Assembly (NCBI GenBank): GCA_963662895.1
Contig: OY759981.1
Coordinates: forward strand, 1,674,001-1,738,000
DNA: 64,000 nt
DNA from: GWE2-42-39 sp963662895
GTDB lineage: Bacteria > Bacteroidota > Bacteroidia > Bacteroidales > Prolixibacteraceae
Reading direction: 5' to 3'
A program made the translations under genes and the position numbers. Position 1 is the stretch's first letter; every line of letters starts with the position of its first letter. Positions 1 through 8,184 of this stretch are shown in pieces. A model generated the notes under the pieces. The model saw only the letters and a program-made list of their open reading frames with translations, made no database searches and was not told the origin of the DNA.

Positions 1-1
1 C

Positions 2-907
2 TGGTCACTATGGGTTTTTCTTTCATTTTATCTCGAAGGTGATGATTTGATCAGGCGAAAAATTAAAAACAGGGAAAATAGTGATTTTATCCTGCCCGGG
101 GGTATTGTGTTTTTCTGGCTGATAATCTCTTTTGCAAAATCGAAAGCCCCGCATTTTTTACTGGTTATTGCCCCCCTGATTGCCATATTAACTGCCTGGT
201 GGTTGAACCGGGTTTTGTTGTCAGATGAATTTCCACGGTTAAAAAGGGGGGGTCGTGTTACACAAATGGCATTAGGCGCGGGAATGGTAATTTTCGCTGG
301 GGTGGTTGCTGCAATATTATTTCCTTCGACGGTACTATTCTGGATTGCCTGGGGGCTTTTGGCAATTACCGCGTTTGTTGTGCTTCTGAAAACCAGTTCA
401 GTGATCCGTTTTATCCTGATCTCGGTACTGGGCATTTCAGCAATAAATTTTTCAATTAACCTGGTACTTCTTCCCGGCATGTTCAGTTATCATTCAACTA
501 TTCCGGCTTGTCGTATTTTTAACCAACTGGCCGGCGAAAACGATGTATTGCATACTTGCAATTCCATGCACCGCGAATTGTTTTTCTACTGTAAACACCC
601 GGGGCTTTATCTCGAAGGAGAAGACCAGCTAATGAAAGTGGTGAAAAAACCCGGCACGTGGATTTATATGGATGAGACGGCTTATTGCCAGTTAAAGGAG
701 AGAGGAATTGAATTTGATAAGTTTTTCGCGTTTAAGCACAAAGCCCTGACCCGGCAGTCGGTTAAGTTTTTAAATCCTAAAACCAGGGAGAAAGCGTTAA
801 AAAAGATGTACCTGGTGAAGATAAGAGAGTCGGAGGCTGTTTCAAAGAGCCAATCCGTATTCCTTTCTCCCGTCTCCGGTTTCCATTTTCGGCGCATAGG
901 ACGTTAA
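2..907 (+). CDS. ArnT/PMT-like membrane glycosyltransferase, 3' part
   Basis: The reading frame is open from base 2 with no stop, so the window cuts the gene and only the C-terminal ~300 residues are present; a TTG at 47 is inside the gene, not its start. A hydrophobic stretch carries FAKSKAPHFLLVIAPLIAIL, resembling the K-x-PHYLLPLxP motif of GT-C enzymes of the ArnT/PMT type, which use a polyprenyl-phosphate sugar donor at the inner membrane. About five membrane segments are followed by a ~130-residue soluble tail (from about the tryptic stretch GMFSYHSTIPACRIF). A hairpin terminator lies 85 bases downstream. The acceptor (lipid A, other lipid or protein) cannot be told from this part. Family call is fairly firm; specificity is unknown. 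Confidence 0.7.
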   Translation, partial: WSLWVFLSFYLEGDDLIRRKIKNRENSDFILPGGIVFFWLIISFAKSKAPHFLLVIAPLIAILTAWWLNRVLLSDEFPRLKRGGRVTQMALGAGMVIFAGVVAAILFPSTVLFWIAWGLLAITAFVVLLKTSSVIRFILISVLGISAINFSINLVLLPGMFSYHSTIPACRIFNQLAGENDVLHTCNSMHRELFFYCKHPGLYLEGEDQLMKVVKKPGTWIYMDETAYCQLKERGIEFDKFFAFKHKALTRQSVKFLNPKTREKALKKMYLVKIRESEAVSKSQSVFLSPVSGFHFRRIGR

Positions 908-991
908 CGTTTCAACCCAGGCCCGGCAGATGCGCCGGTAGGAACAGGCTTCCTTGTCCTACCGGGTTTCACCCGGCGTCATGAACAGTGA

Positions 992-1008
992 AGCCCTGCG
1001 GGCTTTTT
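992..1008 (+). terminator. Intrinsic terminator of the glycosyltransferase gene
   Basis: AGCCC (992-996), a three-base loop and GGGCT (1000-1004) form a short G+C-rich stem followed by a run of T. The T run exists only in the plus direction, so it serves the upstream plus-strand gene rather than galM, which ends on the other strand at 1043. Confidence 0.6.
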
Positions 1009-1042
1009 GTCCTGTCTCTTTGCCCTTCGCTCTCTGCTCCTC

Positions 1043-2077
1043 TCAGAATTTGTAAATAGTTGTCTCTTTATATTTTTCACCCGGCTTTAGAATGACTGTC
1101 GGGAATTTTTCGTGGTTGATCGAGTCCGGGTAATGCTGGGTTTCCATGGCAACACCCGAATAACTGCCTAATATTTTTTTACCGTCAATTATGAATTCCG
1201 GGTTCCAGTAACCGGTGTAAAGCTGCATTCCCGGCTGGGTGGTATGCACTTCAACCGAGCGGCCTGAATTTGCTTCGCTCAGAGTCCCGGCATAAACCAG
1301 TTTGCCTTCGTCGTTGCCAAGCACATAATTGTTGTCGTAACCGTTTTCAAGCGCAGCAATATCGCGGCCCAGTTTCTTCTTGGTACGGAAATCGAATACG
1401 GTTCCTTCAACCGGGATTATTTTACCGGTCGGGATCATATCTTCTGCTTCAGTAATTGCCTTGGCTGTAAGCATTAACTCATGGTTCATAATATTTTCTT
1501 GCCCGGCGGTCAGGTTAAAATAGGTATGATTGGTGAGGTTCAGAATTGTTGTTTTGTCTGTTTCTGCATCATACTCAAGGGCCAGTTCATTCCGGTTATT
1601 TAATGTATAGGTGCACGCCACATTTAAAGTGCCAGGGTAACCTTCTTCCATGTCGGGACTGGTGTACGAAAGTTTTACTCCGATTTTGTCGCTGGTATCA
1701 ATGGTTTCTGCTTTCCAGATTCTTTTGTCAAAACCGGTCAGTCCGCCATGCAGTGCATTGGGGCCATTGTTTACAGCCAGGGAGTATTCTTTTCCTTCAA
1801 GGGTGAATTTTCCTTTGGCAATACGGTTTGCAAAGCGGCCGACAAAAGCTCCGAAATAAGGACAGTTGCCTAAATACTGCCCGCTGATGTAGTTTTCAAA
1901 TTTGTTGAACCCGCACACAATATTTTCGCATTTCCCGTTTTTGTCCGGTGTTTCAATCGAGGTAATAATACCTCCGTAGTTGGTAATCTTTATGATAACA
2001 TGGTTGTCGTTGGAGAGGGTAAAAAGATCGACTTGCTTTCCGTTTAGCCGGCCATAAATTTCTTTTGTAATTTGCAT
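1043..2077 (-). CDS. galM: Aldose 1-epimerase (galactose mutarotase)
   Basis: 344 residues, the usual length of bacterial GalM. It interconverts the alpha and beta anomers of galactose, feeding alpha-D-galactose to galactokinase. Visible family motifs are the HGG near residue 115 (NALHGGLTGFDKRIW), the catalytic histidine in NLTNHTYFNL, and the C-terminal catalytic glutamate in METQHYPDS. No signal peptide is seen, so it is cytoplasmic. It is transcribed away from the GntR regulator; the 218-base gap between them holds an operator-like palindrome (2207-2222) that could act on both. The nearby galT and galK support a role in the Leloir pathway. Confidence 0.93.
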   Translation of the reverse strand: MQITKEIYGRLNGKQVDLFTLSNDNHVIIKITNYGGIITSIETPDKNGKCENIVCGFNKFENYISGQYLGNCPYFGAFVGRFANRIAKGKFTLEGKEYSLAVNNGPNALHGGLTGFDKRIWKAETIDTSDKIGVKLSYTSPDMEEGYPGTLNVACTYTLNNRNELALEYDAETDKTTILNLTNHTYFNLTAGQENIMNHELMLTAKAITEAEDMIPTGKIIPVEGTVFDFRTKKKLGRDIAALENGYDNNYVLGNDEGKLVYAGTLSEANSGRSVEVHTTQPGMQLYTGYWNPEFIIDGKKILGSYSGVAMETQHYPDSINHEKFPTVILKPGEKYKETTIYKF

Positions 2078-2206
2078 TTTTCAAAGTTTTATAAATCAGT
2101 GATAAAGTTGTTTTTTTGTTAGGTTTAAGCCCGTTTTCATCAATTCAGAAAACAGAACAATATTGAACTGTTATCGCAGGGCAATATACAAAATAAAATT
2201 GAAGGA

Positions 2207-2222
2207 TACCTACTGGTGGGTA
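2207..2222. promoter_or_regulatory. Operator-like quasi-palindrome of the galactose regulator
   Basis: TACCTACTGGTGGGTA matches its own reverse complement at 12 of 16 positions. Its 12-base half TACTGGTGGGTA recurs with one change (TACTAGTGGGTA, minus strand of 3350-3361) just before galT. It lies between galM and the divergent GntR gene and just upstream of the -7-like box at 2242, as expected for an autoregulated GntR site. Binding by the neighbouring regulator is inferred. Confidence 0.5.
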
Positions 2223-2241
2223 CAGGTCGTATAATATTTTG

Positions 2242-2249
2242 TATATTTG
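2242..2249 (+). promoter_or_regulatory. -7 promoter box of the GntR gene
   Basis: TATATTTG fits the Bacteroidota -7 consensus TAnnTTTG and sits 47 bases before the GTG start at 2296. No clear TTG is found 19-21 bases upstream; the operator-like palindrome occupies that place. Confidence 0.45.
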
Positions 2250-2295
2250 TTTGCGTCTTCAGTAAATTTCGAAAAAAAATAAAACTAACTGACAG

Positions 2296-3294
2296 GTGAA
2301 ACATATTCAGATCGACGATTCACTGGGGGTCCCCAAGTACCGCCAGATTATTAATTCTGTTTTTCATGCAATAGATGAAGGAGAGCTAAAAATCGGGGAT
2401 AAAATTCCTTCCCTGAACCAAATATGTGCTGAATTTGATTTGTCGCGCGACACGGTTATGGTTGCTTTCAATGAGTTAAAAGCGAAGGGGGTAATCAGTT
2501 CCATCCCCGGCAAAGGGTATTATGTTAATAGTACTGAAATTAATCTGGATCAAAAAATATTTGTATTATTCGATGAACTGAATGCCTTTAAGGAAGATTT
2601 GTATACTTCGTTCCTGAATAGTCTCGACGACAAAAGTTCTGTCGATCTTTATTTCCATCATTTTAATTTTCAGGTTTTTAAAAATCTGACCCTGGAAAGT
2701 GCAGGTAAATATACCTCGTATGTGATAATGCCTGCCACTTTTGACTATTCCTATGATATTGTAAGTAAATTACCGGCAGATAAAGTTTATATTCTCGACC
2801 GGCTTAAAAATGATTTGAAAGACTATCCGGTTGTTTACCAGGATTTTGAAGCTGATGTATATAATGGCCTTACCAAAGGGGTGGAATTGCTTCGGAAATA
2901 CAATAAGCTAATCATGGTTTTCCCGGGCGGAAAGGAACCTGAAGGACGTATGACCGGTTTTAGCAGATTTTGTGAAGAGTATGGTTTTAAATATGAAATT
3001 TTGCATACCCTCATTAATAAAGAAATCAAAAAAGGGGAGGCTTATTTTGTTGTTTCCGACCGGAACCTGGTAAAAGTGGTAAAAACGGCAACCGAAAAAA
3101 ATCTGAAGCTGGGACAGGATTTAGGTATTCTGGCATTTAATGATACAATACTGAAGGAAGTGGTGGCCGGGGGGATAACAACCATTTCGACTGATTTCAG
3201 CAGAATGGGGCAGACCCTTGCAGATATGGTCAGGATGAGAAAAAAAGTGCAAATTCCAAACCCATCGTCGCTGATCGTGAGAAATTCACTTTAG
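2296..3294 (+). CDS. GntR-family regulator with sugar-binding-protein-like sensor
   Basis: 332 residues. Residues ~10-75 are a GntR-type winged helix (YRQIINSVFHAIDEGELKIG, then DLSRDTVMVAFNELKAKGVI, then PGKGYYV). The remaining ~250 residues resemble the LacI/periplasmic-binding-protein fold (GILAFNDTILKEVV, TISTDFSRMGQTLADMV) and probably bind a sugar or sugar phosphate. The start is GTG at 2296; no ATG fits the N-terminus of the family better. It stands between divergent galM and the galT-galK-permease genes, and a shared motif occurs before itself and before galT, so it most likely controls galactose use. The same architecture occurs again at 59246-60277. Repressor versus activator action is not decidable from sequence. 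Confidence 0.85.
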   Translation: MKHIQIDDSLGVPKYRQIINSVFHAIDEGELKIGDKIPSLNQICAEFDLSRDTVMVAFNELKAKGVISSIPGKGYYVNSTEINLDQKIFVLFDELNAFKEDLYTSFLNSLDDKSSVDLYFHHFNFQVFKNLTLESAGKYTSYVIMPATFDYSYDIVSKLPADKVYILDRLKNDLKDYPVVYQDFEADVYNGLTKGVELLRKYNKLIMVFPGGKEPEGRMTGFSRFCEEYGFKYEILHTLINKEIKKGEAYFVVSDRNLVKVVKTATEKNLKLGQDLGILAFNDTILKEVVAGGITTISTDFSRMGQTLADMVRMRKKVQIPNPSSLIVRNSL

Positions 3295-3349
3295 CATGTT
3301 TCAAAACATGAACGAGGGGGAAAGGATACAAGAATAAAAAATCTATTTT

Positions 3350-3374
3350 TACCCACTAGTACCTACCAGTTGGG
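3350..3374. promoter_or_regulatory. Operator-like motif upstream of galT
   Basis: TACCCACTAGTA followed by CCTACCAGTTGGG. ACTAGTA-CC-TACCAGT (3355-3370) is an inverted repeat with one mismatch in 7 pairs. The first 12 bases are the reverse complement, with one change, of the motif at 2211-2222. It ends 13 bases before the galT ATG, so a bound protein would block or shape initiation there. Assigning it to the adjacent GntR protein is inference. Confidence 0.5.
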
Positions 3375-3387
3375 AAAATTTTAAATT

Positions 3388-4440
3388 ATGAACAATTTTA
3401 ATATCGAAGAACATCCGCATAAACGATTGAACCCATTAACAGGTGATTGGATTTTAGTGTCACCCCACAGGGCCAAACGCCCGTGGCAGGGGCAGGTTGA
3501 GAAAACAATTCCGGATCAACGTCCGAAATATGATCCGAAGTGTTATTTGTGCGCCGGAAACGAAAGGGCAGGAGGAAAAATTAACCCTGACTACAAAGGA
3601 ACATTTGTGTTCACCAATGATTTTAGTGCCTTACTGACCGACACTCCCGGGGGAATTGTTGATAATGGGGATTTATTCCAGGCTCGCAGTGAAAGAGGTA
3701 TTTGCAGGGTCATCTGCTTTAGTGAGGATCACAGCCTGACCATCCCGGAAATGGAAGTGGCAGACATCCGTAAAGTAGTGGACGTGTGGTGTGAACAGTT
3801 TGCAGAACTGGGCAGTAAAGATTTCATTAGTTATGTGCAGATATTCGAGAATAAAGGCTCCATTATGGGGTGCTCGAACCCGCATCCGCATGGACAAATA
3901 TGGTCGTCATCATCAGTTCCTGCCGAGCCCGCAAAAGAATCGAAGGCCCAAAAAGAATATTTCGACAAAAACGGGGCTACCCTTTTGGGGGATTATTTAA
4001 AAGCCGAACTCGATAAAAAAGAAAGGTTACTGGTTCAGAACGATCATTTTGTTGCCCTAGTCCCTTATTGGGCTGTCTGGCCGTTCGAAACCATGATCAT
4101 CAGCCGCCGCCCGGTTCAGAATATCCTCCAGCTAACGGACGAAGAAAAAACCGGACTGGCTGATATTTACAAACAACTTACAATAAAATACGATAACCTT
4201 TTCGAGGTGTCGTTTGCCTATTCTGCCGGGTTGCACCAGGCTCCAACCGATGGTAAAGAACATCCCGAATGGCATTTACATATGCATTTCTATCCGCCTT
4301 TGTTACGTTCTGCTTCTGTAAAGAAATTTATGGTCGGATATGAAATGCTTGCCAGCCCGCAACGCGACATTACTGCCGAGCAGGCCGCAAAAAGGTTGCG
4401 TGATTTACCGGATGTACATTATAAAAAAACAAATCAATAA
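3388..4440 (+). CDS. galT: Galactose-1-phosphate uridylyltransferase
   Basis: 350 residues, normal length. It exchanges UMP between UDP-glucose and galactose-1-phosphate in the Leloir pathway, in the cytoplasm. The histidine-triad active site NPHPHGQIW is near residue 165, with the nucleophilic histidine in the HPH. A CYLCAGNERAGG cysteine pair near residue 52 probably binds zinc, and the C-terminal HLHMHFYPP metal motif is present. It is followed after 24 bases by galK, so the two are co-transcribed. The operator-like motif at 3350-3374 directly precedes it. Confidence 0.96.
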   Translation: MNNFNIEEHPHKRLNPLTGDWILVSPHRAKRPWQGQVEKTIPDQRPKYDPKCYLCAGNERAGGKINPDYKGTFVFTNDFSALLTDTPGGIVDNGDLFQARSERGICRVICFSEDHSLTIPEMEVADIRKVVDVWCEQFAELGSKDFISYVQIFENKGSIMGCSNPHPHGQIWSSSSVPAEPAKESKAQKEYFDKNGATLLGDYLKAELDKKERLLVQNDHFVALVPYWAVWPFETMIISRRPVQNILQLTDEEKTGLADIYKQLTIKYDNLFEVSFAYSAGLHQAPTDGKEHPEWHLHMHFYPPLLRSASVKKFMVGYEMLASPQRDITAEQAAKRLRDLPDVHYKKTNQ

Positions 4441-4464
4441 ATAATTAAACTCAACAAAAGAATC

Positions 4465-5754
4465 ATGGCAAAAATTAGTGCTTTAATTGAAAAAATAAAT
4501 GATGGCAAAAATCCATTGTTTCAGGAGTTATATGGTACGGAAGAGGCTGTTTTGAAAGAGCAGGCCAGCCGTTACGCCGCATTAATGAACGAATTTCAGA
4601 AAGTTTACGGAACCGATGATGTTGACTTGTTCAGCTCGCCGGGACGTACCGAAATTGGCGGTAATCACACCGACCACAATTACGGGCGTGTTTTGGCCGG
4701 TGCTGTAAACCTCGATAATATTGCTGTTGCAGCTAAGAACGGAACCAATATTATTCGTGTAAAATCAGCAGGTTATCCTGAATTTCAGGTTGATTTAAGT
4801 TCTTTGGAAATCGACGAATCTCAGTTTTATACTTCTTCTTCGCTGGTAAAAGGCATTTGTGCCCGCATGAAGGAAAAAGGGTACGAAATTGGCGGTTTTG
4901 ATGCCTGCATCGAGGGCCGGGTACCAAAAGGTTCGGGCCTGAGTTCTTCTGCATCGTTCGAAGTGCTCATAGGTGCTATAGTAAACCACCTGTTCAACAA
5001 CGGGAAAATGAGCGCTGTTGAAAATGCAATTATTGGCCAGTGGTCGGAAAACAATTACTTTGGTAAGCCTTGCGGACTGATGGACCAGACTGCCTGCTCG
5101 GTGGGTGGTTTAATTACTATTGATTTTGAAGACCCCTCGAAGCCAATTGTAAAAGAAGTTAACTTCGACTTCGTTTCAACAGGTTTTTCACTGGTTATTA
5201 CCGATGTGGGCGGCGGGCACGACGATCCGGCATCACAGGCTGAATATGCTTCATTGCCAACCGAGATGAAAGCCGTTGCCAAAGAACTGGGGGTTGATGT
5301 ATTGAGAAAAGTAACTCTCAAACAAATCGTGGATAAAATTCCTGAAATTCGCAAAAAAACAGGCGACAGGGCAATTCTCCGTGCCTATCACTTTCAGGGC
5401 GACAACCAACGGGTTGTAGATCAGGTCGCAGCCCTTGAAAAAAACGATTTCCAGGCATTCCTGAAAATGGTAGTCGAGTCAGGTTACAGCTCGTACATGT
5501 ACAATCAAAATATTTTTGATGTAGTCCATAAAGATGAGCAGGTTGTTTCGCTGGCTTTGGCTTTGAGCGAGATGGTACTGAAAGGAAAAGGTGCATGGCG
5601 TGTTCATGGTGGCGGTTTTGGAGGTACTATACAGGCTTTTGTTCCTCAGGATTTGCTTGATGAATACACAAAGACACTGGAACATGTTTATGGTAAAGGG
5701 AAATGCCATAAATTGTTTATCCGTGCAAAAGGTTCCGTAAAATTGGATATTTAA
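4465..5754 (+). CDS. galK: Galactokinase
   Basis: 429 residues; about 45 longer than E. coli GalK, with the extra length mainly before the first conserved motif. It phosphorylates alpha-D-galactose with ATP. All three GHMP-kinase motifs are visible: GRTEIGGNHTDHN (galactose binding), PKGSGLSSSASFE (ATP loop) and WRVHGGGFGGTIQAFV. It lies 24 bases after galT in the same direction. The following permease begins 233 bases later, a gap without a terminator I can recognise, so the permease may share the transcript or have its own promoter. Confidence 0.96.
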   Translation: MAKISALIEKINDGKNPLFQELYGTEEAVLKEQASRYAALMNEFQKVYGTDDVDLFSSPGRTEIGGNHTDHNYGRVLAGAVNLDNIAVAAKNGTNIIRVKSAGYPEFQVDLSSLEIDESQFYTSSSLVKGICARMKEKGYEIGGFDACIEGRVPKGSGLSSSASFEVLIGAIVNHLFNNGKMSAVENAIIGQWSENNYFGKPCGLMDQTACSVGGLITIDFEDPSKPIVKEVNFDFVSTGFSLVITDVGGGHDDPASQAEYASLPTEMKAVAKELGVDVLRKVTLKQIVDKIPEIRKKTGDRAILRAYHFQGDNQRVVDQVAALEKNDFQAFLKMVVESGYSSYMYNQNIFDVVHKDEQVVSLALALSEMVLKGKGAWRVHGGGFGGTIQAFVPQDLLDEYTKTLEHVYGKGKCHKLFIRAKGSVKLDI

Positions 5755-5987
5755 TTATTTACTTTATTATTAATATCTTTTTTGTTCCCGGAAGATAAAA
5801 ATCAATGTTTTTTTTGCATATTCGAAGGTCGAAAATTGGTTATTCCGCTTTTCGGCCTGAATATTTTATTAGGAAACAGTTTTTACAGGGATGTGACCAT
5901 CAGTTCAGATGTTTTTTTTTGACAGATAAACGCATCTATAGGTAATCACATATAAAATAATTTCAATAAACAATCAAATTCCGAATT

Positions 5988-7283
5988 ATGAATCAGAAGA
6001 AAAACTATGCATTGCCAATTTTAATGATGATCCTGCTCTTTGGTATGATCTCATTTGTCACAAACTTAGCGGCGCCGATGGGGGTTGTGTTAAAAGAACA
6101 ATTTGGCATTTCCAACTTTGAGGGACTGTTAGGAAATGCGGCTAACTTCATTGCATACGCTGTCATGGGAATACCCGGAGGTATCCTGTTACAGAGACTT
6201 GGCTACAAGAAAACAGCATTGATCGCTATTGCTGTCGGTTTCGTGGGAGTTTTTATTCAATATCTTTCAGGTTATGTCGGTGAATCATCAGCTTTTGGTG
6301 TTTATCTTCTTGGCGCTTTCGTTGCCGGTTTTTCCATGTGTTTGTTAAATACGGTAGTCAACCCAATGCTGAATACACTGGGTGGTGGCGGAAACAAAGG
6401 GAACCAGTTGATCCAGGTCGGTGGTTCGTTTAATTCTGTTATGGCTACTTTTACTCCTGCATTTGTAGGGGTTTTAATTGGTGAAGCAGCAAAAGCCAGA
6501 ATTACGGATGTATTTCCGGTAATGTATATTGCTATGGGCGTTTTTGCCGTTGTATTTTTTGTATTACTGGCGGTAAGTATTCCCGAACCTCATGCAGAAC
6601 GGTCTTCCGAACCGCTGGGTAGTTTGATAACGGGTGCGCTGAAGTTCCGTCATTTTGTGTTGGGAGCTATTGCTATCTTCGTGTATGTCGGTGTTGAGGT
6701 CGGCACGCCGGGTATCATGAACCTGTGGCTTTCCGATCCGGAGGTATCGGTAGCTGTAGGAAAAACCATTGCCGGTTTTGTTGCCGGGACTTATTGGCTT
6801 TTGATGTTAGCCGGACGTCTGATCGGAGCTTCTATCGGGAGCAAAGTGTCAAGTAAAACCATGCTTGGTGTGATGTCTACAGTCGGTTTGGTGTTAATTG
6901 CTTTTGCTATTTTCTCGCCTGTTACTTCACAGGTTTCCTTGCCTGTATTACAAAGGTCGGCTATCGGGGGGCTTTCTTTCGGATTAGCTAAAGTTCCCAT
7001 CAATGCCATGTTTATTGTATTGGTAGGCCTTTGTACTTCCATCATGTGGGGAGGTATTTTCAATCTGGCTGTTGAAGGTCTGGGTAAATATCTTGCGGCG
7101 GCATCCGGTATCTTCATGGTCTTGGTTTGTGGTGGCGGTATCCTTCCCGCAATTCAGGGGAAAATGGCTGATATTGCCGGATATATACCGAGTTATTGGC
7201 TAATTTTTATTTGTCTTGCATACCTGTTATTTTATGCCCTGTTCGGAAGTAAAAATGTGAATAAAGATATTCCGGTTGAATAA
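5988..7283 (+). CDS. FucP/GluP-type MFS sugar permease
   Basis: 431 residues with about twelve hydrophobic segments. The N-terminus (PILMMILLFGMISFVTNLAA, then GNAANFIAYAVMGIPGGILL and a RLGYKK loop) is typical of the fucose/glucose-galactose:H+ symporter branch of the major facilitator superfamily. Lying last in the galT-galK block and ahead of a strong terminator, it most likely imports galactose; fucose or glucose cannot be excluded from sequence alone. It is an inner-membrane protein. Confidence 0.85.
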   Translation: MNQKKNYALPILMMILLFGMISFVTNLAAPMGVVLKEQFGISNFEGLLGNAANFIAYAVMGIPGGILLQRLGYKKTALIAIAVGFVGVFIQYLSGYVGESSAFGVYLLGAFVAGFSMCLLNTVVNPMLNTLGGGGNKGNQLIQVGGSFNSVMATFTPAFVGVLIGEAAKARITDVFPVMYIAMGVFAVVFFVLLAVSIPEPHAERSSEPLGSLITGALKFRHFVLGAIAIFVYVGVEVGTPGIMNLWLSDPEVSVAVGKTIAGFVAGTYWLLMLAGRLIGASIGSKVSSKTMLGVMSTVGLVLIAFAIFSPVTSQVSLPVLQRSAIGGLSFGLAKVPINAMFIVLVGLCTSIMWGGIFNLAVEGLGKYLAAASGIFMVLVCGGGILPAIQGKMADIAGYIPSYWLIFICLAYLLFYALFGSKNVNKDIPVE

Positions 7284-7335
7284 TGAATTATTTCTGGTTT
7301 CTTGAAATACAGAAATCAGCCTTTTTATAATTTGT

Positions 7336-7378
7336 AACCCTGAAAATAGAGGAAACGCTATTTTCAGGGTTATTTTTT
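7336..7378 (+). terminator. Strong intrinsic terminator of the galactose operon
   Basis: A perfect 14-base-pair stem (7336-7349 with 7358-7371) with an 8-base loop is followed by ATTTTTTG. It lies 53 bases after the permease stop and separates the galactose genes from the arabinose locus. Confidence 0.9.
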
Positions 7379-7430
7379 GTTTGTATGTTTTAGAGCATTC
7401 ATAGGAAAAAAATACCATTGAAATATTAAA

Positions 7431-7443
7431 AGTATAAAATACT
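7431..7443. promoter_or_regulatory. Candidate operator before araR
   Basis: AGTATAAAATACT is a perfect 5+5 inverted repeat, 19 bases ahead of the ATG at 7462. A -7-like TAATTTTG follows at 7448-7455, which would start transcription almost at the ATG. The site could be an autoregulatory AraR operator, but the sequence is AT-rich and chance is possible. Confidence 0.3.
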
Positions 7444-7461
7444 GTTATAATTTTGAAGTAT

Positions 7462-8172
7462 ATGGATGAAATTAAGAAAGAGTTAGTGGAAGGATTGTAT
7501 TTTAAGCATCCAAGGCATTATGTGGCTGTAGACTGTGTGATATTCGGGTATAAGGACGGTGAGTTGAAACTTTTGCTTTATCCGCGAAGCTTTGAGCCAG
7601 CCAGGGGGAATTGGTCGCTTTTGGGAGGTTTTGTGCAGGATAATGAATCGTCGGACCAGTCTGCGGCACGAATCCTGAAGAAGACAACCGGACTCGACCA
7701 GATATTTATGGAGCAGGTGGCTGCATTTACAGACCCTGACCGTGAACAAATTGCCAGGGTTATCAGCATTGGTTATTATGCGCTTATCCGTATTGATGAA
7801 CAGGATGAAGAAAAAGTGCGTAAATATGGTGCAGAATGGTTCCCCATAAGGGAAAGGCCTGATCTGATTTTCGATCACAATGAAATTATCGGAAAGGCGC
7901 TGGTCAAACTTCAGCAAAAAGCAGGTTACCAGTTGGTAGGGCCCGAGTTGCTTCCTGAAATGTTTACCCTGACCCAGCTTCGGCGACTGTACGAGGCAAT
8001 TTTTCAACGGACGCTGGATCCCGGGAACTTCAGAAAAAAAATATTGTCGCTGGATATTCTGAAACGTTCAAACAAAAAAGATTCGACTGAGTCGAAAAAA
8101 GGAGCATATTTTTACAGTTATATCGAAGAAAACGTGCAGGACAAGGATATCGGCAGGATTGTAAAAACTTAA
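7462..8172 (+). CDS. araR: Nudix-type arabinose-responsive regulator AraR
   Basis: 236 residues from the ATG at 7462; a TTG at 7453 is in frame but less likely as the start. Residues ~15-145 form a Nudix fold and the C-terminal ~80 residues a winged helix (LTQLRRLYEAIFQR, LDPGNFRKKILSL). The Nudix box is degenerate: after GGFVQDNE the usual REUxEE catalytic core reads RILKKT, so the metal-binding glutamates are gone and hydrolase activity is not expected. This matches the Nudix-related AraR regulators known from Bacteroides, which sense L-arabinose and control ara genes. It lies 12 bases ahead of araA in the same direction, and the locus order supports the assignment strongly. Confidence 0.88.
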   Translation: MDEIKKELVEGLYFKHPRHYVAVDCVIFGYKDGELKLLLYPRSFEPARGNWSLLGGFVQDNESSDQSAARILKKTTGLDQIFMEQVAAFTDPDREQIARVISIGYYALIRIDEQDEEKVRKYGAEWFPIRERPDLIFDHNEIIGKALVKLQQKAGYQLVGPELLPEMFTLTQLRRLYEAIFQRTLDPGNFRKKILSLDILKRSNKKDSTESKKGAYFYSYIEENVQDKDIGRIVKT

Positions 8173-8184
8173 ATATTAACTGAG

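Noticed and set aside
47..907. TTG at 47 as the start of the first gene
   Set aside because: The frame is open to base 2 and the protein begins inside a hydrophobic GT-C domain, so the gene is cut by the window.
7453..8172. Annotating the araR product as a Nudix hydrolase
   Set aside because: The catalytic glutamates are missing and a winged helix is present; the context is an ara operon.
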